Shown here: positions 1 to 7,333 of the stretch, piece by piece | Layout of the letters: each line of letters begins with the position of its first letter | Numbering within the stretch: position 1 is the first letter of the stretch | NCBI GenBank assembly: GCA_020633465.1 | Contig: JACKDN010000047.1 | Span: 1 to 43,776, forward strand | DNA length: 43,776 bases | Source of the DNA: Myxococcales bacterium | Lineage (GTDB): Bacteria > Myxococcota_A > Bradymonadia > UBA7976 > UBA1532 | Direction: 5' to 3' | Program-made: the position numbers and the translations under genes | Notes under the pieces: model-generated | Seen by the model: only the letters and a program-made list of their open reading frames with translations | The model's database searches: none | Told to the model about the DNA's origin: nothing

Positions 1-50
1 TCGCTTTTGTTCGTTTCTTTGCTCCGACCCCGTTGGCCGGGGCCGGGGGG

Positions 51-68
51 GCCTCGACGTCTCGAGGC
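51..68. repeat. Short perfect hairpin (7-bp arms) in the leader of the first lipoprotein gene
   Basis: GCCTCGA at 51-57 pairs perfectly with TCGAGGC at 62-68 around a CGTC loop. It lies about 60 bases before the first lipoprotein start. There is no T-run after it on either strand, so it does not look like an intrinsic terminator. It could be an operator or an mRNA leader hairpin. The first 30 bases are unusually T-rich for this window and may hold a promoter, but I cannot define -35 and -10 boxes there. Confidence 0.3.
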
Positions 69-131
69 TGAGGCGGCGGTGAGATCCGGCGGCGGGCTGC
101 GTCGGGTGGGGCCGTGGACCAGGAGCGGGCG

Positions 132-2717
132 ATGCGGGCGTGGGTGATCGGGCTGGTGGGGGTGGTGCTGGCGCTGGGCTGCGCGGCCGAGCCGGATGGG
201 GCGAGCGGGGCGCGGTTGGACGGCGGGGGCGCGGCGCTCGATGGCGGTGTCGTCCCGGTGGATGGCGGCGCGGCCGGGGACGCGGAGACCGGCGGGTGGT
301 TGGATCCGCGGGTGGTCGAGCCGGCGCGGATCGAGCGGCCCTACAGCGCGGTGGGCCTCGCGCCCATGATCTACGACGGGCGGCCGCTGGCGCCGCTGGT
401 GGCGCGGGTGGGGGCGCGGGCGACCTTCGCGTTCGGGCACCGGCTGACCGTGTACGACCTGGACAGCGGCGCGCGGGTCGCCGGGTTCGATCTCACCGGG
501 CCCATCCTCGGGCTGTGGGTCGTCGGCGACGCCGTGGTGGGGCTCGCGACGCCGGGCGCGCCGCTGGCGGTGCCCGAGGGCGGTTCGTTCGCGGCGCGGG
601 CGGTCGTGTTCCGGGCGGGCGAAGAGGGGCTGCAGACGGTCGAGGTGGACGGGGTGGTCCGGGACGCCGCGCTGGTGGACGGTCACCTGCTGCTGGGCGT
701 CGTCGAGGCGCCCGACGGGCGGATTCCGTTCGACGAGGTCGACAGCCCGGCGGCACTGCTGGCGGTGAACGTCGGCGGGGCGCCGGCGCTGGTCGAGCGG
801 CTCCCGCTCGGCCTCGGCCCGGTTCCCTACGAGGTGGGCCGGTTGAGCGTCGTACTGCAGGAAGGCGCCCCGCCAGCGGTCGTCGTCTGGGACGCCGAGA
901 CCGGCTTCGGCGCGCTCGCGTCGCCGCTGGACTCGCCCCACGGGGTCCCCTCGGCTTTCCCCGGGGGCGTGGTCGTCCGCCGCGATGAGGGTCTGCAGGT
1001 CGCGTGGTGGGGCGAAGACGGCTGGAGCGCGCCGATGCAACTCCCGTCGGAGGGGCGCGTCGAGCGCGCGGGCGATGTCGTCTTCGAGGCGCCGTCGGTC
1101 GATCGGCCGGGCCGGGTGGGTACGATCGCGACGCCGGGCGACGCGGGGTGGCTGGGCCCGCTGGAATGGCCGGCGGGCGTGCCGGCCGAGCTGGACGCGG
1201 TGCGGTCGGCGCCGACGGCGCACGGCCTGCTGGTGCTGTGGGCGGGGCACGATCACAGCGTGCTGGCGCTGTACGGACCGGCGCCGGGTCCGCCCGTGGC
1301 GGTCAGCCCGCCGCTGCCGGCGCGCGCGTGGGTGTGGGCGCAGTCGTGGGAGGCGAGCACCCTGCTGGCCGAGGACGCGGGCGCGCTGCTGGTGTCGGGG
1401 CATCCCGAGCCGACGCGGCTGCTGCTGCGGGACGGCGACACGTGGCAGGTGGTGGATGACGCGGTGGACGCGCCGTCCGAGCTGTACGCGGTCGAGGGGC
1501 TGGCCCTGCTGCGCGAGGGCGACCACCTGACCGCGTGGCGCGACGGGATGGCCACGGACCTCGGCTTCGTCGGGCCGACGATCGACCGGCTGGCGTTCGC
1601 CGAGGGCGTCGCCGTGCGCTGGGCGCACGAACGGCTCACGACGCGTCTGCGGGCGGACGCGCTGCGGGCGGGCGCGGCGCTGGACATCGAGGCGCTGCGC
1701 GTGTCGGCGAGGACGCGCGATCTGGTGGGCGCCGTGGGCGGCGGTGTCGTGACCCAGGGCGAGAGCGGCTTCGAGTTCGTGCCGGTCGACGGCGAGGGTC
1801 GGCTGGGCGCGCCGCGACCGCTGGCGCTGCCCTACGACGCCCTCCGCCAGAACTGGGGGCTCGCCCGCGTCGACGGGCTGAACCTGGTGCGCTGGGACGA
1901 CGCTCTGCTGGCCGGCGCCCACGTCGTGCGGGCGGACGGGGTCGTGGATCTCGACGTACCCGACGGAGGCTTCGGCTGGTTCTCGGACGGCGAGGCGTGG
2001 TGGTGGGCGGCGCCCGACGACGCCGGGAGGGTGACCATCCAGCGTCTCGTGGATCCCGCCGCGCCCCGCCTCGAGCCGCCGATCGCGCTGCCCGGGCGGC
2101 CGTTGGGCACGGACGGGCCCCACTGGGTGACCGTGACCTACACCGGGCGCGTCGAGGGTGATCCGGCGCGGTGTCCGGCGCCGCCGCTGCAGGTCGAGGG
2201 CGGCTGTCTGCGTCAGCGGACGCGGCTGGCGCTCTGGACGCGCGACGGCGGCGCGTGGGTGGAGCGGGCCGCGGTGGATCTGGGCGACCGGCCCGTGGTG
2301 CGCGCCGCGGTGGGCGGCGGGGCGGTGCACGTGCAGCTCCGTGGCGACGGGCGCCTGCAGAGCTTCCAGGGGGTGGCGGCGGGGCGCCTGGATCGCGCCT
2401 GGACGGCGCGCGTGCTGGATCCGATCGCCGAGTACCCCACCGACACCTGCTGCTTCGAGGCGCCGGGGTGGCTGCACGCGCTGCCCGACGGCGGCGTCGC
2501 GCTGGTGAGCCACGCGGGCTATCGCGCGGCGCGCTGGGACGCGGCGGGCAACCTGACGCTGGCGCCGCGGGCGACCACCGGGACGTGGGGCACCGCCGCC
2601 TTCTGGACCCTCGCGCGGGTGGAGGGCGAGCCGGTCATCATCGGCGCGCCGGGGCCGATCATCGACGCGTGGATCCCGCCGGACGCCCACTTCGCGGCGC
2701 GGCCGGTTGGGCCGTGA
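132..2717 (+). CDS. Large secreted lipoprotein of unknown function (paralogue 1 of a tandem pair)
   Basis: I chose the ATG at 132 over the upstream GTG at 114 because it begins a standard lipoprotein signal peptide: MRAW, a hydrophobic stretch, then LALGC with Cys17 as the predicted lipidated residue. A low-complexity Ala/Gly/Asp linker follows to about residue 55, as is common in myxobacterial lipoproteins. The remaining 800 residues have no domain I recognise. They are rich in short beta-strand-like segments with Trp/Gly turns, for example WFSDGEAWWWAAPDDAGRVT, which suggests a propeller-like or all-beta fold (inference). A PTDTCCFEAP motif near the C-terminus has paired cysteines that may form a disulfide. 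The next gene is a close paralogue along nearly the whole length. The gene is 861 codons plus stop. Function unknown. Confidence 0.85.
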   Translation: MRAWVIGLVGVVLALGCAAEPDGASGARLDGGGAALDGGVVPVDGGAAGDAETGGWLDPRVVEPARIERPYSAVGLAPMIYDGRPLAPLVARVGARATFAFGHRLTVYDLDSGARVAGFDLTGPILGLWVVGDAVVGLATPGAPLAVPEGGSFAARAVVFRAGEEGLQTVEVDGVVRDAALVDGHLLLGVVEAPDGRIPFDEVDSPAALLAVNVGGAPALVERLPLGLGPVPYEVGRLSVVLQEGAPPAVVVWDAETGFGALASPLDSPHGVPSAFPGGVVVRRDEGLQVAWWGEDGWSAPMQLPSEGRVERAGDVVFEAPSVDRPGRVGTIATPGDAGWLGPLEWPAGVPAELDAVRSAPTAHGLLVLWAGHDHSVLALYGPAPGPPVAVSPPLPARAWVWAQSWEASTLLAEDAGALLVSGHPEPTRLLLRDGDTWQVVDDAVDAPSELYAVEGLALLREGDHLTAWRDGMATDLGFVGPTIDRLAFAEGVAVRWAHERLTTRLRADALRAGAALDIEALRVSARTRDLVGAVGGGVVTQGESGFEFVPVDGEGRLGAPRPLALPYDALRQNWGLARVDGLNLVRWDDALLAGAHVVRADGVVDLDVPDGGFGWFSDGEAWWWAAPDDAGRVTIQRLVDPAAPRLEPPIALPGRPLGTDGPHWVTVTYTGRVEGDPARCPAPPLQVEGGCLRQRTRLALWTRDGGAWVERAAVDLGDRPVVRAAVGGGAVHVQLRGDGRLQSFQGVAAGRLDRAWTARVLDPIAEYPTDTCCFEAPGWLHALPDGGVALVSHAGYRAARWDAAGNLTLAPRATTGTWGTAAFWTLARVEGEPVIIGAPGPIIDAWIPPDAHFAARPVGP

Positions 2718-2732
2718 GCGGGCGGCGTCCTG

Positions 2733-2971
2733 CGACGACTGGGAGGGGGCGGGGGCGCGGCGGGTGAGGTCGATGTGGGCTCGGTCCATGGTCGTCGCGC
2801 GGCTCGCGTCGCGGCGGGGCGCGGCTGGGCGCGAGGCGCGGCAGGCCGACGGGAGCCTGTTCAATGGTCCGCGCGCGCCATCCGCGACGACGGGGCGGGA
2901 GAAGCGGAGGACGAGGTCGATGGGGGCCTGGGCAATGGCCGTCGCGCGCCAGGCGCGGCGGCGGGGCGCGA
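2733..2971. repeat. Duplicated intergenic segment between the two lipoprotein paralogues
   Basis: The 264-base spacer between the two lipoprotein genes contains a degenerate direct repeat. The segment at about 2733-2822 (CGACGACTGGGAGGGGGC ... GAGGTCGATG ... GGTCGTCGCGCG ... GCGGCGGGGCGCG) recurs at about 2885-2971 (CGACGACGGGGCGGGAG ... GAGGTCGATG ... GGCCGTCGCGCG ... GCGGCGGGGCGCG). The copies are offset by 147-152 bases. No gene is supported inside it. The spacer probably carries duplicated 5' flanking sequence left by the tandem gene duplication, perhaps with regulatory sites. Confidence 0.55.
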
Positions 2972-2981
2972 GGAGCGGCGG

Positions 2982-5693
2982 ATGAGATCGGTGTGGATCT
3001 GGGCGGTGGTCGCCGTGGGGCTCGGTCTGAACGTCGGGTGTACGCCGGACTCGGACGACGGGGCCGGGCCGGCCGATGGAGACACCGCCGACGCTGCGGC
3101 GGGAGACGTGGGCGTCCGGGACGACGGCGGTCGCGGGGACGTTGGCCCGGCGCCCGATGCGGGGTCGCGTGAGGACGCGGAGGTCGAAGACGGCGGGGGG
3201 CGCGCGGACGCCGAGCCGTTCGGCGACGCTGCGGCGGCTGCGGACGCCGCGCCGCCGTTCGGCGACGCCGGGCCCAGGCTGGATCCGCGCGTCGTCGAAG
3301 GGGCCATCGTTCGCCACCTCGACCGCGACGTCGGTCTGGCGCCGATGCGGTACGACGGGCGGCCGCTGGCGCCGCTGCTCGCCTGGGCGGGCGACCGGGT
3401 GACGGTGGCGCTGGGGCATCAGCTCTGGGTGTACGACGTCGAGGCGGGCGCCCTCGTCGAGCGCTTCGATCTGGACGGGCCGGTGCGGGGCCTCTGGGTG
3501 GTGGACGGCGCGGTGGTCGGCCTGGCGGTGCCGGGCGCGCCGCTGGCCGTCGCCGAGGGCGGCACGTTCGCGGCGCGCGCGCTGGTGTTCCGTCTGGGCG
3601 CGGCGGGCCTCGAGACGCTCGTGGTGGAGGGCTCGGAGCAGGACGCCGCGCGCGTCGGGGACCACCTGCTGATCGGCGTGCTCGAGGCGCCGGACGGGCG
3701 CATCCCGTTCGACGACGTCGACAGCCCGACGGCGCTGCTGGCGGTCGACGTGCGGGGGGCGCCCGTCCTCGCCGAGCGGTTCGCGCTGCCGCTGGGCGCC
3801 TACCCCAATGACGTGGGCGTGTCGAGCGTCGGCTCCCGCTCGGGCGCGCCGCCCGAGGTCGTGCGCTGGTCGGCGGAGGCCGGCTTCCAAGCGATCGGCG
3901 CGCCGGCGGGCGCGCCGCACCAGCTCAGCGTCTTCGGGCAGGGCGTCGCGTGGGGCCGGCAGGGGGGGCTCGAGGTGCGCTGGTGGGGCGACGACGGGTG
4001 GAGCGCCCCGGCGGCCCTGCCGACGGCGGGTCGGATCGAGCTCGCGGGCGATCTCGTCTTCGAGGTGCCGACGACCGATCGGGCCGGACGTGTCGGCACG
4101 CTGGCGCCGCCCGACGGTCCGCGTTGGCTCGGCCCGCTCGAGTCTCCGGCGGGGCTGCCCGCGGGGCTGACCCAGGTGAGCGCGACGGCGACGGCCGAGG
4201 GCCTGCTGGTGCTGTGGAACGGCGCCGACGCGAGCCTGCTGGCGCTGTACGGCCCCACGCCAGGACCGCCGGTCGTGGTCAGCCCGCCGCTGCCGCCGCG
4301 CGCGCGGGTGCCGGCCCTGTCGCGCGAGGCGAGCACGCTGCTGCCGGCGGACGCGAGCGCGGTGCTGGTGTCGGCGCATGCCCAGCCGACGCGCCTGCTG
4401 CAGCGCGCCGGCGCGACGTGGGTCGTCGTGGACGACGCGCTGGAGGCGTGGGTCGAGCTGTACGCCGCGGTCGACGGCGCGGTGGTGCGCGAGGGCGATC
4501 GGCTGACCGCGTGGCGGGACGGCGACGCGACGGACCTGGGCTGGGCCGGGCCCACGATCGACGTCCTGGCCCGCGTGGGGGACGTGGCGACGCGCTGGGC
4601 GAACCAGCGGGTGACGACGCACGCCTGGGCCGACGCGCTGCGCGCGGCGTCGCCGCTGGACGAGACGCCGCCCTCGCCCGCTCGGCGCGAGCCCGACCTG
4701 GTGGGCGCGGCGCCCGAGGGCGCGCTGGTGCGGGACGGCGACGGCTTCTCGTGGTGGCCGGTCGGTCCGGACGGTCGGCTCGGCGAGCCGTGGCGCGTCC
4801 CGCTGCCCTTCGCCGCGCAGACGCACCGGTGGTACGGCGCCGCCGTCGACCACCCGGCCGCCGTGGCGTGGGGCGACGCGCTGCTGGTCGGGCCGCACGT
4901 CGTCGCCGGAGGCGAGGTGGTGGATCTCGACGCGGCCGACGAGGGTTACGGCTGGTTCTCGGACGGCGAGGCCTGGTGGTGGGCCGCGCCCGACGACGCG
5001 GGGCGGGTGACCATCCGGCGCGTCGTCGATCCCGCCGCGCCCCGGCTGGAGGCGCCGATCGCGCTGCCCGGCCGGCCGCTGGGCACCGTCGGGGCGACCT
5101 GGGTGACGGTGGCCTACCACGGCCGCGTCGAGGCCGATCCCGCGGCCTGCCCGGCGCGCCCCGCGGAGGTGTCCGAGGGCTGCCTGAACGTGCGCGCCCG
5201 CCTCGCGCTGCACGGTCGGCAGGGGGACGCCTGGGTCGAGCGGGCGGCGCTCGACCTGGGCCGCCGGCCAGTGACGCGCGCGGCCGTGGGCGGCGGCGCC
5301 GTGCACGTGCAGCTGGTCGGAGACGATCGGCTGCAGAGCTTCCACGGGCTGGCCGAGGGGCGCCTGGAGCGAGCCTGGACGGCGCAGGTGCTGGACCCCA
5401 TCGCCGAGTTCCCCACCGACACGTGTTGCTCCGAGGCGCCGGCGTCGCTGCACGCGCTGCCCGACGGCGGCGTCGTCCTGCTGACCCACGCCGGCTACCG
5501 CGCGGCGCGCTGGGACGCCGCGGGCGACCTGACGCTCGCTCCGCGCTCGACCACGGGCCTGTGGGGCGAGTCGGGCCGGCGCGCGCTCGGGCTGGTCGAG
5601 GGGCAGCCCGTCGTGCTGGGCAGCTACGGGCCGGTGGTCGACACCTGGCTGCCGCCGGGCGCAGCGTTCACCGCTCGGCCGGCGGCACCGTGA
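2982..5693 (+). CDS. Large secreted lipoprotein of unknown function (paralogue 2)
   Basis: The frame is open upstream, but I place the start at ATG 2982 because MRSVWIWAVV followed by GLNVGC is a complete lipoprotein signal peptide with Cys20 as the lipidation site. The upstream open stretch has the composition of the duplicated spacer. After an Asp/Ala/Gly-rich linker of about 80 residues the protein aligns with the preceding lipoprotein to the end. Landmarks shared in order include APMxYDGRPLAPL, EGGxFAARA, EAPDGRIPFD, WFSDGEAWWWAAPDDAGRVT and DPIAExPTDTCC. At DNA level the segment 4950-5016 nearly repeats 1974-2040. It is 903 residues. The 3' end overlaps the convergent serine hydrolase gene by 26 bases. 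Function unknown; tandem duplication is the clear inference. Confidence 0.85.
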   Translation: MRSVWIWAVVAVGLGLNVGCTPDSDDGAGPADGDTADAAAGDVGVRDDGGRGDVGPAPDAGSREDAEVEDGGGRADAEPFGDAAAAADAAPPFGDAGPRLDPRVVEGAIVRHLDRDVGLAPMRYDGRPLAPLLAWAGDRVTVALGHQLWVYDVEAGALVERFDLDGPVRGLWVVDGAVVGLAVPGAPLAVAEGGTFAARALVFRLGAAGLETLVVEGSEQDAARVGDHLLIGVLEAPDGRIPFDDVDSPTALLAVDVRGAPVLAERFALPLGAYPNDVGVSSVGSRSGAPPEVVRWSAEAGFQAIGAPAGAPHQLSVFGQGVAWGRQGGLEVRWWGDDGWSAPAALPTAGRIELAGDLVFEVPTTDRAGRVGTLAPPDGPRWLGPLESPAGLPAGLTQVSATATAEGLLVLWNGADASLLALYGPTPGPPVVVSPPLPPRARVPALSREASTLLPADASAVLVSAHAQPTRLLQRAGATWVVVDDALEAWVELYAAVDGAVVREGDRLTAWRDGDATDLGWAGPTIDVLARVGDVATRWANQRVTTHAWADALRAASPLDETPPSPARREPDLVGAAPEGALVRDGDGFSWWPVGPDGRLGEPWRVPLPFAAQTHRWYGAAVDHPAAVAWGDALLVGPHVVAGGEVVDLDAADEGYGWFSDGEAWWWAAPDDAGRVTIRRVVDPAAPRLEAPIALPGRPLGTVGATWVTVAYHGRVEADPAACPARPAEVSEGCLNVRARLALHGRQGDAWVERAALDLGRRPVTRAAVGGGAVHVQLVGDDRLQSFHGLAEGRLERAWTAQVLDPIAEFPTDTCCSEAPASLHALPDGGVVLLTHAGYRAARWDAAGDLTLAPRSTTGLWGESGRRALGLVEGQPVVLGSYGPVVDTWLPPGAAFTARPAAP

Positions 5694-6960
5694 GGCCGGC
5701 GACGGCGAGGACGTCCCAGCGGAAGTCGGGGTAGCCGAACTCGTCGGGGTTCCAGCTCGTGCGGCGGGGGTCGCGGGTGCGGACGGCCACGAGGCGCTTG
5801 CTGGGCACGACGACGACGTATTGGCCGAGCCAGCCGTCGGCGCGGTAGGCGAGCACCTCGGTGTCACGCTCGAACAGCCAGACCGGCTTCATCTTCGCTT
5901 CGATCGCCAGCAGGGCGTCGTCGCCGACGCGGCGCGCGAGGGCGACACGGGCAGCCTGCAGGGTGTCGAAGCGCTGGCCGAGCAGCGGGCGGGCGGCCTC
6001 GACGTGGGCGGCGTCGACGCCGCGCTCGGTCCAGCGCTTCAGGCGCGCCTCGGTGAGGACGTGGGCCTTGGCCCGGCCGTCGCGCCACCAGAGCAGGCCG
6101 CATTGGTCGGTCAGCGGCTGGCCGGGGGCCAGCATCTGGTCGATCCACGCGGCGCTGAGCACGCGGCGGCCCTGCCAGACGCCGCGGTCGAGCACGAGCT
6201 GGCCGATCTTCGCGAGGTCGATGGGGCGGATGATCAGCTCGCCGCCGCCGCGGGGATCGCCGCGGCCGTCCTTCGACCAGAAGGCGCCGGTGACGCCCAG
6301 CGGGCCGAAGACGAGGCGCTGCAGCGTGTCGTCGAGGTACAGGCGCTCGGGCTCGGCGCGGCGCGCGACCACCGAGAGGAAGTCGACGGCGTCGTTGTTG
6401 TAGGCGAAGGCGGCGCCGGGCGGCGTCACGAGCGCGGCGCCGAGGACGTGCGCCTCGATGGTGCGCGTGCGCCAGGCCGCGTCGCCCTCGCCGCCGGCGC
6501 CGTAGCGCTCGAGCGGCAGGCCCGAGGTGTGGTTCAGCAGGTGGCGGGTGGTGAGCGTGGCCTTGTCGGTGCCGGCCCACTCGGGCACCAGGCGCGCGGC
6601 CAGCGGCTCGTCGAGGTCGAGGTGACCGGCGTCGACCAGCGCGCCGATGCCCAGCGCGACCACCGACTTGGTGACCGACATGGCCATCGAGGCGGTCTGC
6701 GGATCGGCGCCGAAGTACGACTCGACGACGATGCGGCCGTCGTGCAGGACGATCAGGCCGGTGCTGTGCTCGGCCTCGGCGCGGGCGACCAGGTGAGCCA
6801 GGGCGGCCGCGTCGAGGGCCGCGGGCGGCGCGTCCAGCACGGGCAGGCCGTGGCGCGTGGCCGGCGGCGTCGCGGGCGCCGCACCGCAGGCGGTCAGCAG
6901 GACCGCCGCGAGGGCGACGGCCGGGGCGCGGCGGGCGGTCGAGGGCGTCGGGCGGCGCAC
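5668..6960 (-). CDS. Class C beta-lactamase-like serine hydrolase, lipoprotein
   Basis: This 430-residue protein belongs to the beta-lactamase/penicillin-binding-protein-like serine hydrolases (AmpC/esterase family). The SxxK motif is SVTK at residues 95-98 and the second catalytic motif is YNN at 187-189. HLLNHTSGLP near residue 145 and the GGGELIIRPIDLAKIGQLVL block are typical of the family. LLTAC gives a lipobox with Cys25, so the enzyme is probably anchored in a membrane and faces the periplasm. I chose GTG 6960 because GGGGAG stands six bases upstream; an open frame reaches back to 7044 without a better site. The likely activity is an esterase or peptide hydrolase; real beta-lactam resistance is not implied. 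It converges with, and overlaps, the second lipoprotein gene. Confidence 0.85.
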   Translation of the reverse strand: MRRPTPSTARRAPAVALAAVLLTACGAAPATPPATRHGLPVLDAPPAALDAAALAHLVARAEAEHSTGLIVLHDGRIVVESYFGADPQTASMAMSVTKSVVALGIGALVDAGHLDLDEPLAARLVPEWAGTDKATLTTRHLLNHTSGLPLERYGAGGEGDAAWRTRTIEAHVLGAALVTPPGAAFAYNNDAVDFLSVVARRAEPERLYLDDTLQRLVFGPLGVTGAFWSKDGRGDPRGGGELIIRPIDLAKIGQLVLDRGVWQGRRVLSAAWIDQMLAPGQPLTDQCGLLWWRDGRAKAHVLTEARLKRWTERGVDAAHVEAARPLLGQRFDTLQAARVALARRVGDDALLAIEAKMKPVWLFERDTEVLAYRADGWLGQYVVVVPSKRLVAVRTRDPRRTSWNPDEFGYPDFRWDVLAVAGLTVPPAER

Positions 6961-7333
6961 GGGCGTCTCCCCGGTTCGGCCAGAAGGGGCCGCCGCGGCG
7001 TCCGCGGGGCTTCGTCGCGGAGGACACACCATCGGCCGGCGCACGGCAAGGGCGTCCCTGCGCCGCGGCGCGCGGGGCGGCGCAACGCGCCCCGACGTCG
7101 ATCACGAATCGACGCGCCGGTTGCCCGAAGTCGCGGGCCCGCGTGTTCTGTCTTGCTGCACGGGACGGGTGGAGAAAATGCACACGGTCGCTGGAATCGA
7201 ACGTCCGATCGGGCCTACAACGCTCGGGCGCCGGAACGGTGGTCGGGAGCGCGCGTCGCGCCCGTCGCCCGGCGCCCGGATGAACCTCGACGGCGCCGGC
7301 CCGATCCGACGCCGGCACCTCACGGAGCGGCTG
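6961..7333. other. Divergent intergenic region of 373 bases between the serine hydrolase and the MopE operon
   Basis: It should contain promoters for both directions. A relatively A/T-rich patch, GGGTGGAGAAAATGCACACG at about 7167-7186, stands out in very GC-rich DNA. I cannot identify convincing -35/-10 pairs. A TGGAATCGAAC string near 7191 resembles the reverse complement of a tRNA T-arm, but no tRNA folds around it. No small gene is supported. Confidence 0.4.

Noticed and set aside
51..68. Hairpin read as an intrinsic terminator
   Set aside because: No T-run follows it on either strand.
5668..6960. Considered a beta-lactamase resistance gene
   Set aside because: SxxK and YNN motifs fit the wider serine hydrolase/esterase family. 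Nothing in the sequence or neighbours supports antibiotic resistance.
7185..7230. A tRNA-like T-arm sequence (TGGAATCGAAC, reversed) in the divergent spacer
   Set aside because: On the minus strand the five bases on either side of TTCGATT do not pair, and no acceptor or anticodon arm can be built.
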